A DNA stretch of 51,463 bases from Bradyrhizobium sp. (GCF_027307225.1 NZ_DAHUXJ010000047.1:1-51463); one strand, 5' to 3'; shown: positions 1-10,091, numbered from the stretch's first letter. A program made the numbers and translations. Notes: generated by a model not told the origin, from the sequence alone.

Positions 1-217
1 TCCAGCAAACTTGAAAACCGCATCCGTCGTACACCCTCGTGAATGGATGCCGTGCCCATCGTGCCCCCTTTGTTCCAGGGCACTAAAAACACGACACTTC
101 ACGAGCTACAAACAGGCGACAGATCACGCGCTACTGACAGAGGTTGCATTGTCCTGATGACAAGTCCGGCGCGCGGGCATAGCCTGTGACCAAAATAAAA
201 CGCACGGGAGGAATGCC

Positions 218-2902
218 ATGCAAGACGCAGCGGTTGCACGTGCCTCGGAAACCAACAATCCAGGCGCGACACAACATGTCGATGTCGCGGTGATCGGTGC
301 CGGCTTCGCCGGCCTTTATGCGCTGCATCGCCTTCGCAAGGCAGGCTTCACGGCGGTGGGGCTCGACGAGGCCGGCGACGTCGGCGGCACCTGGTACTGG
401 AACCGCTATCCCGGCGCGCGCTGCGACATCCAGACCATCGACTACAGCTATACGTTTGATCCGGAGCTCGAGACCGCCTGGACCTGGTCGGAGAAATACG
501 CAACCCAGCCGGAAATCCTGCGCTATCTCGGCTTCGTCGCCGACCGGTACGATCTGCGCCGTGACATCCGCTTTCGCACCAAGGTGGCCGCCGCGACATG
601 GGACGAGGCCGCGGGTCGCTGGCTATTGACGACCAACAACGGTCCAGGCGTTTCCTGTCGCTTCTATGTGATGGCGACCGGCTGTCTCTCGGCGCCGAAA
701 CCGCCGGAGGTCGAGGGAGTCAAGGAGTTCAAGGGCGAGATATATTTCACCGGCCGCTGGCCGCATGACGGCGTTGACCTCAAGGGCAAGCGCGTCGGCG
801 TGATCGGCACGGGATCTTCAGGCATCCAGGCGATCCCGCTGATCGCAGAACAGGCCGCGCAGCTCACCGTGTTTCAGCGTACGCCGAATTTTGCTTTGCC
901 GGCGCATAATGGTCCGGCGCCCGCGGACCGCATCGCCCTGCTGAAGGGCGACCGCGCGGCCTACCGGGAGCAGGCCCGGTGGTCGCTTGCGGGCGTGCCA
1001 TGGCCACAACAGACCTCCGTGAGTTGGCAGCTCAGCGATGCCGAACGCCGCGAGCGCTTTGATACCGCGTGGGGCAAGGGCGATCTGGTCTATATCCTGA
1101 CGCAGCTCTGGGCCGACCAGGGGGCGGATCTCGATGGCAATGCCCGCGTCGCCGATCTTGTCCGCGAAAAGATCAGAAGCGTCGTCAAGGATCCCGAGAC
1201 GGCAGCTGCGCTCAGTCCGCACGACCATCCGTTCGGCGCCAAGCGGCCCTGCCTCGATACCAATTACTACGCCACCTATAACCGTCCCAATGTCACGCTG
1301 GTCAATCTCCGGCAGGAACCGATCAAGGCGATCACGGGCTCCGGCATCACCACCGACAAGCGCAGCTTCGATCTGGATGTCATCGTATTTGCCACCGGGT
1401 TCGATGCGATGACAGGTGCAATCCTCGCGGTGCATCCGATCACGGGCCGCGGCGGCAAGCCGCTCGCCGAAGTCTGGGCCAATGGCCCGCAGACCTATCT
1501 TGGCCTCACGGTCGCAGGCTTCCCCAACCTGTTCATGATCACTGGCCCCGGCAGCCCATCGGTGCTGTCGAACATGGCGGTATCGATCGAACAGCACATC
1601 GACTGGGTCGTCGACCGGCTGGTCGCAATGCGCGAAGCCGGCCTTACAACCATCGAGGCGACTGAAGCGGCGCAAACCGGCTGGGCACGGCACATGGCCG
1701 ATTGCGCCATGCTGACGCTGCATCGGCTCGCCAACACCTGGTACACGGGCGCCAACGTCCCGGGCAAAGCGTGGGGCGTGATGCCTTATACCGGCGGCGT
1801 CGGACCTTATCGCAGCATCTGCAACGAGATCGTCGGTCGCGGTATGCTCGGCTTCAGGCTCACCGGCCCTGATGTTGCCGGGCAGCGCAACGACGGTGAA
1901 ATCGTTCGCCTGCAACCGGACGTACGGCTGGTGTTGAACATGCTGGCGGAGATGAACCTGCCGCCGATCGAGACCATGGGCGCCGCGGGTGCGCGCGCCT
2001 TCGTCGCTGAGTTCAACAAAGCGAGGCCGGCCGGCAGGCCGATTGGGGAAGTCGGCGAGGGCGTGCTGCAGGGGGCCGACGGCCTCTTGCCATATCGCCT
2101 CTATCGGCCGGCGACGCCGGGGCCGCATCCGATCGTGGTCTATTTCCATGGCGGCGGCTGGGTGCTGGGCGACGAATTGTCCGACGATCCGTTCTGCCGC
2201 GACATGTGCCGGCGCACCGACATGATCTTCGTCAGCGTCGGCTATCGTCATGCGCCTGAGCATCGTTTCCCGGCCGCGGCAGAGGACGGCTATGCGGCGA
2301 CGCGCTGGATCGCCGAGCATGCGGCCGATCTCGGCGGGAGGCCCGGCCCGGTGCTGGTTGCGGGCTGGAGCGCGGGAGGCAATATCGCGGCGGTCACCTG
2401 CCAGCTCGCGAAAGCCCGTGGCGGTCCTGAGATCGCGGGGCAGTTGCTGGTCAACCCGGTCACGGACTGCACTTACGACCGCCCATCCTACACGGACAAC
2501 GCGACCGGCTACTTCCTGACTCGCGGCCTGATGTTCTGGTTCTGGGACCTCTACTGTTCGCCCGCCGACCGGATCGATCCGCGCGCGTCGCCGCTCCGCG
2601 GCGAGCTCAAGGGCCTGCCGCCCGCGTTCATCGCGACATCCGAGTTCGATCCGCTGCGCGACGAGGGCATCGCCTATGGCGACGCGCTGGCAAAGGCCGG
2701 CGTACCGGTCGAACAGCTCAAGGCGGCCGGCCACTTCCACTCGTCCTTCACAATGGTCGATGTGGTGATTACGGGCGCCCCCGGCCGTGCGCAAATGGCC
2801 GAAGCGCTCCGCGGCTTCGCGGGGCTGCCCAAGCAGCGCGACGAGAGCACACGAACAAGGCGGCCTGCCGCGCCGTTCGACATCAATGCGGCTGCGGGAT
2901 AG
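218..2902 (+). CDS. Fusion of flavin-dependent (Baeyer-Villiger-type) monooxygenase and alpha/beta hydrolase
   Basis: The 894-residue protein has two enzyme modules. Residues ~20-560 are a flavoprotein monooxygenase: FAD Rossmann motif GAGFAG at 27-32, NADPH Rossmann motif GTGSSGIQ at 197-204, and the Baeyer-Villiger fingerprint region starting FKG at 171 and ending in W181-P182. The usual fingerprint histidine is Phe177 here. Residues ~600-870 are a hormone-sensitive-lipase-type hydrolase: oxyanion HGGG at 644-647, nucleophile Ser718 in GWSAGG, likely Asp811 and His839. The expected chemistry is ketone to ester or lactone, then hydrolysis by the same polypeptide; this is inferred. The start ATG is preceded by GGGAGGA. 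Each module is close to full length and there is no frameshift, so the fusion looks genuine. Substrate unknown. Confidence 0.9.
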   Translation: MQDAAVARASETNNPGATQHVDVAVIGAGFAGLYALHRLRKAGFTAVGLDEAGDVGGTWYWNRYPGARCDIQTIDYSYTFDPELETAWTWSEKYATQPEILRYLGFVADRYDLRRDIRFRTKVAAATWDEAAGRWLLTTNNGPGVSCRFYVMATGCLSAPKPPEVEGVKEFKGEIYFTGRWPHDGVDLKGKRVGVIGTGSSGIQAIPLIAEQAAQLTVFQRTPNFALPAHNGPAPADRIALLKGDRAAYREQARWSLAGVPWPQQTSVSWQLSDAERRERFDTAWGKGDLVYILTQLWADQGADLDGNARVADLVREKIRSVVKDPETAAALSPHDHPFGAKRPCLDTNYYATYNRPNVTLVNLRQEPIKAITGSGITTDKRSFDLDVIVFATGFDAMTGAILAVHPITGRGGKPLAEVWANGPQTYLGLTVAGFPNLFMITGPGSPSVLSNMAVSIEQHIDWVVDRLVAMREAGLTTIEATEAAQTGWARHMADCAMLTLHRLANTWYTGANVPGKAWGVMPYTGGVGPYRSICNEIVGRGMLGFRLTGPDVAGQRNDGEIVRLQPDVRLVLNMLAEMNLPPIETMGAAGARAFVAEFNKARPAGRPIGEVGEGVLQGADGLLPYRLYRPATPGPHPIVVYFHGGGWVLGDELSDDPFCRDMCRRTDMIFVSVGYRHAPEHRFPAAAEDGYAATRWIAEHAADLGGRPGPVLVAGWSAGGNIAAVTCQLAKARGGPEIAGQLLVNPVTDCTYDRPSYTDNATGYFLTRGLMFWFWDLYCSPADRIDPRASPLRGELKGLPPAFIATSEFDPLRDEGIAYGDALAKAGVPVEQLKAAGHFHSSFTMVDVVITGAPGRAQMAEALRGFAGLPKQRDESTRTRRPAAPFDINAAAG

Positions 2903-2911
2903 GGCGCACGA

Positions 2912-2935
2912 GTCGTCCGCCGCGAGGCGGGCGAC
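2912..2935 (+). terminator. GC-rich stem-loop after the monooxygenase-hydrolase gene
   Basis: A 10-bp stem (GTCGTCCGCC pairing with GGCGGGCGAC, one G-U wobble) closes a GCGA tetraloop ten bases after the stop codon. No long U-run follows, so it could be a terminator or an mRNA-stabilising hairpin. Confidence 0.5.
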
Positions 2936-3023
2936 TTCACGTGATTTGCTGCGCCGCGCACCTTCGATGACCGGAGGAAGGTCCGGCCGGACTTGCCATG
3001 AACGGCACGCTTCGTGCGAGCGA

Positions 3024-3351
3024 CTAGAGCTCCGATTCCGAAGTTCGCAAGCTATTGCGGCCCCTCCGATGCGAACTTCGGAATCAAAGGAGCTCTAGCA
3101 ACTTACTGATTTGAGTAGCGGCTTTGAATTTGAAGTTCCTATAACGAATTCACGGCGAAACTGATAGGAACTTCAAATTCGCCGCACTAGTGTAGTGGAT
3201 TTTACATTCGCTCCCCCAAGCCGCGAGGTCCGGAAAGCGAATGTCAAATCCTAAACTACACTAGAATCAAATATTTCTAGTGATCCTGTGATTCTAACAT
3301 TCGCAAAGTGGGCGCCGAGGGGGGATGCGAATGTTAGAATCGGATCACTAG
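3024..3351. repeat. Cluster of four CTAG-bounded palindromic elements
   Basis: Four imperfect palindromes lie in tandem: 3024-3098, 3115-3190 (left CTAG decayed to GTAG), 3187-3264 and 3277-3351. The second and third share one CTAG. Arm cores are GATTCCGAAGTTCGC, AATTTGAAGTTCCT, a GACATTCGC type and a CTAACATTCGC type. Linkers are 16 bp (3099-3114) and 12 bp (3265-3276, beginning AATC). The first pair is the inverted counterpart of 16018-16183 and the second pair is a direct copy of 14981-15145. Each element could form a hairpin of more than 20 bp. No gene lies in 2903-3481. Confidence 0.9.
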
Positions 3352-3481
3352 AGGCATAATTGGTCTCTTTGGGAATTGCCGTCATCGTTGCGCTGTGCTT
3401 ACCGTTTTGTGCCTGCAATGATCGCAGGCGCGCAACGCCGCGGACATCAAGCTGTTCAGTTGACAGACCCGCCTTCATGAA

Positions 3482-5179
3482 ATGACCGACACCAGCATCG
3501 AAACGAGGCCTCCCGAGGAACGGATTCCCGGCAGTGGAACGGTTTCGTCCTCGCGCCAGGCGATGAGATGGTTCAGTCGCTTTGACGGCTATGATTTCGC
3601 CACCGTTATCCTCGTCGCGGCTCTCGTGGTCCTCGCGTTCCTGACTTTCAGGGATTATGCGGTTTCCAACGACGAGCCGGTGCAACATCACTACGGCGAA
3701 CTGATCCTCCGCTACTATGCCAGCGGCTTCCGCGACCGCAGCGTATTCAATTTCGAGAACCTTTATCTCTATGGCGGGCTGTTCGATATCGTCGCCGTCG
3801 GTCTCAGCCACTTCCTCCCGATCGAGCCGTATGCCCTGCGCCACATCCTCTGCGCCCTGATCGGCGTCGGCGGGATCGGCGCTGCCGCTCTCACCGCGCG
3901 CCTGATCGCGGGCCCGCGCGCGGGGTTTATCGCCGCGATTGCCTTGAGCGTCTGCGGCGCCTGGTACGGCACGATGTTCAATCACACAAAGGACGTCCCG
4001 TTTGCCGCGGCGATGATGGGCGCGATACTGTTCCTGATCCGCATCGCGCATTCTCTGCCAAAGCCCCGCGCCGGCCATGTCGTGGCGTTCGGCCTGTTGG
4101 CCGGGGCGGCGCTCGGCATGCGAAGCCTGGGTCTCCTGCTTTTCATCTATGCCGGCCTGGCGATTATCCTTTGCTTGCCGCGGCCGTGGCTCGGTCGCGC
4201 TCGCGCACACTGGCGTTTTGTACTTCGATCTTCGCTGCGGATGCTGCCGGGGCTTCTCCTTGCCTATGTCCTCATGCTCCTGGCCTGGCCATGGGCGGCA
4301 TTGGCGCCGCTCAACCCGATCCGGGGCCTGCTCGCGTTCTCGCAATTTCATTACGACATCCAAACCGTCCTCGACGGCAAGGTTTACGAGATGGCGCACG
4401 TGCCGCGGCTCTACGTACCGACCTACATTGCAATCCGTGTACCGCTGCTGATGCTGTTCGGCGCGGTTCTGGGCCTGGCTTTCGCGATGAAATCGAGCCT
4501 GGCGACCGCCGCGACGCCGGCACGGCAAAGAGACATTGCCCTGATCGGCCTGGCGGTGATTTTTCCGCTGGCCTGCCAGGTGATCTTGGACGGCCCGGCT
4601 TTCACCGGACTTCGCCATTTCCTGTTCGTGATCCCCGCGCTGGCGGCGCTTGCGGGCGTTGGCCTGGATGCGGCGGTGGCCGCGCTTGCCACGCGCAGTC
4701 GCGCGGTGGCGGTCGCCAGCCTCGCCGCCATCAGCGCCTGCTTCGCGTGGAACGCAGTGACGCTGGTCGAGCTACACCCCGATGAATATCTCTTCTACAA
4801 CCCGCTGGTGGGAGGGCTGCAGGGCGCTTCGCGGCGCTATGCCACGGACTATTGGTTCAACAGCATGCCCGAAGCGATCCATCAACTCGAAGCCTATATT
4901 CGGCGTACGGATCATGCCGAACCGGGCCACCAGCCGCAAAGCTATGCGGTCGCGGTGTGCGGCGTACGCCTCGCGTTCGAGAAGGCGGTCACGCTGCCGG
5001 AACTGCACTTTGCGCCGCGATGGGACCGCTACCAGTTCTTCATCGCGCCCACCCACATGAACTGCGATCGCGCTCTCGACGGCAGGGTCATCGGCACCGT
5101 GAAACGGCTCGGCGTCGTCATCGCCACCATCAAGGACCACCGGCCACTCAGCGGGCCCGTAGCCGCCGTTACGCGGTAA
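3482..5179 (+). CDS. Polytopic membrane protein, glycosyltransferase family 39-like
   Basis: The 565-residue protein has a short polar N-terminus, a first membrane segment at about residues 42-58, and about ten further hydrophobic segments up to ~420. A soluble C-terminal domain follows. The first periplasmic loop carries the acidic motif SNDEP right after the first membrane segment, as in PMT/ArnT-type polyprenyl-phosphate-dependent glycosyltransferases, where an Asp-Glu there is catalytic. A role in transferring a sugar from a lipid carrier at the periplasmic face is inferred from this family pattern; donor and acceptor are unknown. The start ATG has only a weak ribosome-binding site. The gene stands alone after the palindrome cluster. 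Confidence 0.75.
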   Translation: MTDTSIETRPPEERIPGSGTVSSSRQAMRWFSRFDGYDFATVILVAALVVLAFLTFRDYAVSNDEPVQHHYGELILRYYASGFRDRSVFNFENLYLYGGLFDIVAVGLSHFLPIEPYALRHILCALIGVGGIGAAALTARLIAGPRAGFIAAIALSVCGAWYGTMFNHTKDVPFAAAMMGAILFLIRIAHSLPKPRAGHVVAFGLLAGAALGMRSLGLLLFIYAGLAIILCLPRPWLGRARAHWRFVLRSSLRMLPGLLLAYVLMLLAWPWAALAPLNPIRGLLAFSQFHYDIQTVLDGKVYEMAHVPRLYVPTYIAIRVPLLMLFGAVLGLAFAMKSSLATAATPARQRDIALIGLAVIFPLACQVILDGPAFTGLRHFLFVIPALAALAGVGLDAAVAALATRSRAVAVASLAAISACFAWNAVTLVELHPDEYLFYNPLVGGLQGASRRYATDYWFNSMPEAIHQLEAYIRRTDHAEPGHQPQSYAVAVCGVRLAFEKAVTLPELHFAPRWDRYQFFIAPTHMNCDRALDGRVIGTVKRLGVVIATIKDHRPLSGPVAAVTR

Positions 5180-5239
5180 AATTGGTCTTCGCCGGTCGCG
5201 TTCATCGCATCCCTTGCCCAACCCTTGGTCTCGGCCCCT

Positions 5240-5749
5240 TCACCGCTTGATACTTAATTCGGCCAGCTCCGTCGAATGCTTGCGAAACATGGCGACCCGC
5301 TTGCTTGTGAATTCTGCAATGACACTGGGAAATTCAAGGGGCGACCTGACGGTCGCAAGCCTGTGAGAAAATTCAAAAGCCAATTGCATGTTGGCCAGAG
5401 CCATTTCGAGTAGCTTGGCTTGATAAGCTTGGACGTTTGCCGTGGCCAGGGAAAAATTAGTTCCTTTCCTTGTATCGTTGTCGGTCGTCGTCTGTTTGCT
5501 GTCATCTTCCAAGGGTGTCGCCGGATTCTCGACAAGGACAGACTCTTGTGGTGGGTCGTTACGAGGCTTCGGCGGCGATTCAGTCGGGGGCGGCGATTCA
5601 GTCGGGCCTGCCCCAGCCGAGCGCAGACGGTTGTCTTTCGGGCTTCTAACAATTGCTTGAGCGGCCTGTTGGGCCTTCGCGGCTATTTTCGGGCTGTGGG
5701 CGTGCCTTGACGCCATTGCCGGCTTATGTTTGCTCAATTGAGACTCCAC
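5240..5749 (-). CDS. Phasin family protein
   Basis: The 169-residue protein has a Lys/Ala-rich then Pro/Ser/Glu-rich, probably disordered first half (~1-90). A helical second half follows, with the phasin pattern of repeated amphipathic helices (NVQAYQAKLLEMALANM, then EFSHRLATVRSPLEF and a final EFTSKR helix). Phasins coat polyhydroxyalkanoate granules, and this domain is widespread in Bradyrhizobium. The longest frame uses a GTG start at 5749. No good ribosome-binding site is seen there, and ATG at 5716 is an alternative. No PHA synthesis genes are adjacent. A role on storage granules is family knowledge, not shown here. Confidence 0.75.
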   Translation of the reverse strand: MESQLSKHKPAMASRHAHSPKIAAKAQQAAQAIVRSPKDNRLRSAGAGPTESPPPTESPPKPRNDPPQESVLVENPATPLEDDSKQTTTDNDTRKGTNFSLATANVQAYQAKLLEMALANMQLAFEFSHRLATVRSPLEFPSVIAEFTSKRVAMFRKHSTELAELSIKR

Positions 5750-6049
5750 GGAATGAGGAGGTCGGCCAAAAGGTCGCTACAGAGACAATAGGCTGTGGCG
5801 TGCAACGTTCCGAAAGTTCCACCGCACCAAGATTAGATTCAGCGCATATTTGTCGAGGATCGCCCCAGCCTTAGTCCGCTTCGCCATTGACGAAATTCCG
5901 ACGGTGCAGCTGGTTTCGCGCCAACGCAAGCGTGGTATCGCCGGATTCCGGCTCAGCCCCGCTGGTTGAGGCCTTGTTGAAGCCTTCTTGAAGCCCTGGG
6001 CATGCCCGGGGTAGAACGGGCCCGGTCCAGGCAGTTTCCGATTGACGCG
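5750..6049. other. Intergenic region between the phasin and a proline-rich membrane protein
   Basis: These roughly 300 bases separate two divergently transcribed genes and must carry both promoters. No convincing coding frame, RNA gene or repeat element was recognised. Confidence 0.4.
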
Positions 6050-6901
6050 ATGACGGTAATGGGGCGGTTGCAGCAATTCCTTCGACGGGAATCCAGCGCC
6101 GTCCGCATGGGCTATGGATTGGCGATTGCGGGCCATGTCATCATTACCTTGCTTCTGATCTTCGGGGCGTTCGAGCGGATCGTACCGGCCTCCGCCGTCG
6201 TCGCAATCCCGGTTGGGATCGTGATGGAGAAGCCGAACGCGCAGGCTCCGCCACCTCCGGATTCCGCGCCGAACGAGCAGAACAATCCTCCGCCGAGCCT
6301 TCCTCCCGTGGCCGATGTCGAAAAGCGGGCCAAGGCGCCTGTTGCGAAGCTGAACGTCAACGGCGCCGATCAGCCGAAGCAGCCGGGACACGATGGCGGC
6401 GATCCGAATTCGGGTCCGGTGGGAGTTCCTCAACCGCCGGCTGATGGCGAGGCCGCCGCCGGTGCGGCGGCCGCTGCCTCCGAGGCGACGAACCTGGCGC
6501 CCGTCGGCCCCGCACCACCGCAAACAACGGCAAGCGAGCCGGGCGAAGACGAGTTGACGGCCATCAAGGAGGAGAAGCTCGAATGCGGCCTCAAGGCGAA
6601 GCTGTTGTCACCGACGGAAACGAACCGGTACCAGGCGAAGGTGGTTGAGTTTGCCACCGAGGCTCAGGGGCTCGCCTTGATCCGAACGAGCCAACTCGTG
6701 TTGGACCGGCATATGAATCCACACTACCTGAAAAGCCAGCAGGTCATCGTCGAGACATTGCGCGGCGCGCATAAGCTCGCGGTGGTGCTTCCTGCCGGAT
6801 TCGCGGTGAACGAGGGCGACGTGATTGAATTCGATCTCGGCTACGTCAATCCATCCGACCCCTGCCACTACATTCCGAACATCGCCGTGAGCAAACGCTA
6901 A
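6050..6901 (+). CDS. Single-pass membrane protein with proline-rich periplasmic region, unknown function
   Basis: The protein has one N-terminal membrane helix (IAGHVIITLLLIFGAF region), then a Pro/Ala/Asn-rich linker of about 120 residues, then a compact C-terminal domain of about 110 residues with two cysteines. This domain begins near ECGLKAKLLSP and ends at a Cys-His-Tyr-Ile segment. The layout (short cytoplasmic tail, one helix, proline-rich span, globular end) resembles TonB/TolA-like envelope-spanning proteins, but no TonB C-terminal motif is visible. An ATG at 6002 would add 16 residues, and neither start has a clear ribosome-binding site. I do not recognise the C-terminal domain. Confidence 0.7.
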   Translation: MTVMGRLQQFLRRESSAVRMGYGLAIAGHVIITLLLIFGAFERIVPASAVVAIPVGIVMEKPNAQAPPPPDSAPNEQNNPPPSLPPVADVEKRAKAPVAKLNVNGADQPKQPGHDGGDPNSGPVGVPQPPADGEAAAGAAAAASEATNLAPVGPAPPQTTASEPGEDELTAIKEEKLECGLKAKLLSPTETNRYQAKVVEFATEAQGLALIRTSQLVLDRHMNPHYLKSQQVIVETLRGAHKLAVVLPAGFAVNEGDVIEFDLGYVNPSDPCHYIPNIAVSKR

Positions 6902-7057
6902 CGGGCGACTGATTGACATCAAGACCTCGACGACGCCTCCAAGTCACGGCTGCCGTTAACCAAGTCAGCAACGGCCGAGCGCCGACGACCGATTCACCCT
7001 TGTGAGTAACGATCCGTTAGGGTTGATTGATCCGGCAAGCCGCGATTGGGGAGCGAC

Positions 7058-7696
7058 ATGCAGTGGTATGTCTGCCTGATTACGATTCCTGCCGCCTTCT
7101 TTATCGGCCAGGTTATCGTCGAACTGATCGGCCGACAGACACGGACGATTTTGCAGCTTCGAAACCGCGCGCTCGAGCGGATGCTCGCCTTCCGTAACCT
7201 GCAGCTGCCGGGACCGAGGGAGTTGGCGGTCAGTTCCCGGGAGATCCGCTGTTACGATGAGGCCGTGCGAAACGTCCGACACGCGCAGGGCACTTTTGCT
7301 GAACTCGGCGCTCAACTGCTCGCTTTTGCCGAAAGCGAGCCCACCATACGCGCCCTGATGGCGCTGTGTGGCCTGGATATTGTCCTGGCTGGTCATGAAC
7401 TGATCAAGCTTTCGGAAATCTATGCGGCTGCGAAGATCGACAGCGACGAACTCCGTCGTGCCATTGAGGGAGTTCGTCAGGCAACCTTGACTGCGCTGGC
7501 GGCTTCCCGGCAGCTTTCAGGTAACGGATTGATCAAAATTCGGCTTGAACCGATGGGTCTGCGCAATGCGGCTTCTTCACGTACGCGAAAGAGCCTCCCC
7601 GGCCGGCCACGCGTGAGGTCTCGCCGCGCCCGGCCGCTCGTCAGGTCCGCATCAGGTCCGGCGACAAGATTCGCTAGATCACCGCAGCTGAATTAA
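7058..7696 (+). CDS. Membrane-anchored protein of unknown function
   Basis: The 212-residue protein has an N-terminal hydrophobic anchor (LITIPAAFFIGQVIVELIG). A mostly helical charged domain follows to ~165, then a strongly basic Arg/Ser/Pro-rich tail with several RS/RP repeats. ATG at 7058 was chosen over an upstream in-frame TTG at 7046 because GGGGAG lies six bases before it. The basic tail could bind nucleic acid or anionic lipid, which is speculation. It runs in the same direction as the preceding proline-rich membrane protein. Function not recognised. Confidence 0.65.
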   Translation: MQWYVCLITIPAAFFIGQVIVELIGRQTRTILQLRNRALERMLAFRNLQLPGPRELAVSSREIRCYDEAVRNVRHAQGTFAELGAQLLAFAESEPTIRALMALCGLDIVLAGHELIKLSEIYAAAKIDSDELRRAIEGVRQATLTALAASRQLSGNGLIKIRLEPMGLRNAASSRTRKSLPGRPRVRSRRARPLVRSASGPATRFARSPQLN

Positions 7697-7913
7697 CGCC
7701 GACGCGTTCACCTGAAACGCCGGAGACCGCCGTCCGCTCTCCACAAGAGCTCTGGTACCGGCGCCGATCGGCTGAATTCAGGACCTTTTCTCCTGAGCCG
7801 CCTGCCATTGCGTTCAAATCTTCTGGCTTCACGGCTCAACCGTCGTTGCTGCTTGAGCCCTTCAAGCTTGGGGTTGGGCGACGGTTAAGCGTCGTCGGCC
7901 CCTGCGACAATCG

Positions 7914-9566
7914 CTAACGCGCGGCCGTCAGTTCAACCAGGCCCAAGTCGACAAGCGTGCGATGGAATCGGTATTTTCGCCTGGAGGCCGAAGCGAAATA
8001 GGCTTCCCGGCAATCGTCGAGCAAGCTCGCGCGGGTCGCAAATACGGGATCGAGCGGAAGGCCTGCCCGCTGCAAGGCGACAGTTCCCAGAAAAGCGATA
8101 TCAAGGTCCGCGCCCGGTTCGGGCGTGAAGCCGGGGATATTCAAAGCCTCGATCGCATAAAAGGTACGAAACGCCCGCCGCGCATCGCTTGGGGCTTTCA
8201 GCTGCCGACCGATCCGCCTCGTCAACACCGGTTGATGGTCGCCATAGTGCACGATCAGAACCGGGCGCCGCGGAAATTGGCTTGCGAGCCTCGCCCTGAG
8301 CTTTCGCCACGTGGAGGCGGTTTCCGCAAGCCGCGCGTAATACTCGCCATATCCGGCATCGCCGAAGCTCGCCGTCGCAAACGCCCGCTCGCTGTCAAAC
8401 CGTCCGGCCGGCACGAGGCGCCGGCTGTGCGGGCCGTGATTGAAGTTGGTCAGCACATAAAGAAACCGGGGCGCCGGATCGTCCGCGATCCGCTGGACAT
8501 GCGCATCGATCACCGTCTCCAGGAACATCGCATCCGAATTTGTCGTCTCGAAATGCTCGATATCGAAGGGCGGCGGAAAATCGTCGATGAAAATGCGCTC
8601 GCCGATGCCGATCGAACCGTAAAACTCATCGTAGTCGAGGAAGCCGCGGCGACAGCTCGATGTCAGCGTCGTCTTGTAACCGAGCGAGGCCAACGAGCGC
8701 GGAAGACTGGAATGGAAACGGCCGGCGCCTCGCTTGAAGAGATAGTAGGCGCTCGAGCCGAAGCTCGCGCTGGAAAGACCGGTGAGCAGGCTGAATTCGG
8801 ACTGCCACGAGCCTCCGCCAAAGATGTCGACGTTGAGGCGTCCGGATTCACCACCGGCCGGCGACAGGAAATGCTCCACGATCGGCTCGACTGGAAGTCC
8901 AAAGACGCGCGGGTCAAAGATGGACTCGTGCTGAATGACGATAATGTCCGGACGTTCGCTAGAGCGTGCCGGCGTCGCCTCCTTCAGCGGCAGCGGTTCA
9001 TTTGCGATGTCGCTCAGTGCGAGGCCGCCGAGATCGCGCCAGGAGGCGGGGTGGAGCAGCGAAGCCATGAAGGTGGAATAGAAGCAGCGCTGGTCCGTCA
9101 GGTTCAGCCGCAAGGACTGGACACCCTTCATCGCGGCGACCGCCCCGAACGCAGTGAGCGCGAGGCCGAACAGGAGAATACGAAATGCGATCGAGACCGG
9201 CGATCCACCGGCGTAGAGCAGAACCGCAATCGAGGCGAGCGCGAGCGATACGCCTCCAATCAGAACGCCCAGCACCATCCGCGGATACTGCGATACAAAA
9301 AACGGGACGGTGCCCGCAAAGGCCAGCGGCAGATCGGAAACGGTGAGCTTGAGGGCGCTGTAATTGAACTTGACGATCGATGCGCCTGCGATGGCCACGG
9401 CGAGCATGCCGGACAGCAAGACGGCCCTCTCGAAATCGGCGACAAAAACCAGCAGCAGGGCGGCGTTGAGCAGGAGCGCCGCGATGGCAAAGAGCAGGTG
9501 CTCAATGCTGCCCTCGGTCAGCGCGACCGCACCGATCGCAGCCGCCAGTGTTAAAGTCAAAGTCAT
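7914..9566 (-). CDS. LTA synthase / OpgB-like membrane phosphotransferase of the alkaline phosphatase superfamily
   Basis: The 550-residue protein has about five membrane helices in residues 1-150, then a periplasmic sulfatase-fold domain. Visible metal-site features are Glu214 in the IIVIQHES segment and HYGDHQP near residue 430. The nucleophile region reads GGGSWQSEF (Ser253), where lipoteichoic acid synthases carry a catalytic threonine. Relatives transfer phosphoglycerol or phosphoethanolamine to glycans or lipids in the periplasm. The real substrate here is unknown; a glucan or lipid modification is the natural guess for an alphaproteobacterium. Monocistronic. Confidence 0.8.
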   Translation of the reverse strand: MTLTLTLAAAIGAVALTEGSIEHLLFAIAALLLNAALLLVFVADFERAVLLSGMLAVAIAGASIVKFNYSALKLTVSDLPLAFAGTVPFFVSQYPRMVLGVLIGGVSLALASIAVLLYAGGSPVSIAFRILLFGLALTAFGAVAAMKGVQSLRLNLTDQRCFYSTFMASLLHPASWRDLGGLALSDIANEPLPLKEATPARSSERPDIIVIQHESIFDPRVFGLPVEPIVEHFLSPAGGESGRLNVDIFGGGSWQSEFSLLTGLSSASFGSSAYYLFKRGAGRFHSSLPRSLASLGYKTTLTSSCRRGFLDYDEFYGSIGIGERIFIDDFPPPFDIEHFETTNSDAMFLETVIDAHVQRIADDPAPRFLYVLTNFNHGPHSRRLVPAGRFDSERAFATASFGDAGYGEYYARLAETASTWRKLRARLASQFPRRPVLIVHYGDHQPVLTRRIGRQLKAPSDARRAFRTFYAIEALNIPGFTPEPGADLDIAFLGTVALQRAGLPLDPVFATRASLLDDCREAYFASASRRKYRFHRTLVDLGLVELTAAR

Positions 9567-9704
9567 CGCGGCAGGATGCCGCGCGTTGGCGATTTCTTCA
9601 ATGCGACTCTCTGACCCCTGAGCCGCGGGTCATCCCCCCGTCCCCGGGCTTGTCGTCCGTCAGCCATGGACCAATTCCCGCCCCTCGCCTGACCCGCCGG
9701 CCGA

Positions 9705-10091
9705 TCAACTCATGCAGACCCACTGCGTTCGGTACATGCCAATCGCACGCGCCGCGCCGCGTGCCAGATCGAGCGTGACCCCGCGCGTAAATGGACCGCG
9801 GTCGTTGATCACAACGGTGACAGACCGGCCGTTTTCGGGATTTGTAACCGTCACCTGCGATCCAAAAGGCAACGTGCGATGAGCGGCCGTGTACCCACTG
9901 CTATTGAACGCCTGACCGGTCGCGGTTCGCCGTCCGGAAACATAGTACGTCGCGACCACCTGCTGCCCGGAACAGGATCCGTGAGGTTTGGAGTGCGCGA
10001 AGAACCAGGCGAAGCCTCGGCTGTGTGCCTGTGGTGACGATGCAATCAACAGCGCCGTCGCCAATCCAGCCATGCAAAACAAGGGGCGCAT
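9705..10091 (-). CDS. RlpA-like double-psi beta-barrel secreted protein
   Basis: The 128-residue product begins with a signal peptide (hydrophobic ACLATALLIA-type core ending in SPQAHS). A double-psi beta-barrel domain follows, with TATGQAFN, AAHRTLPFGS, and the conserved NDRGPF segment whose Asp is the key acidic residue of RlpA lytic transglycosylases. ATG at 10091 is chosen because GGAGG precedes it by seven bases; a longer frame to 10145 lacks this. RlpA proteins bind or cleave denuded peptidoglycan. There is no C-terminal SPOR domain, so this is the short form. Confidence 0.85.
   Translation of the reverse strand: MRPLFCMAGLATALLIASSPQAHSRGFAWFFAHSKPHGSCSGQQVVATYYVSGRRTATGQAFNSSGYTAAHRTLPFGSQVTVTNPENGRSVTVVINDRGPFTRGVTLDLARGAARAIGMYRTQWVCMS

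Noticed and set aside
818..2794. 658-codon open frame on the minus strand inside the monooxygenase-hydrolase gene
   Set aside because: It is the antisense shadow of a strongly supported gene. Its Arg/Asp/His-rich composition is typical of high-GC shadow frames and it has no motifs.
3251..4618. 455-codon minus-strand frame across the palindromes and the GT39-like gene
   Set aside because: Its 3' end runs through the repeat cluster and the rest is antisense to a clear membrane protein gene; no recognisable domain.
7962..9554. 530-codon plus-strand frame opposite the LTA-synthase-like gene
   Set aside because: Shadow frame rich in Arg, Gly and Glu, without hydrophobic or motif structure.
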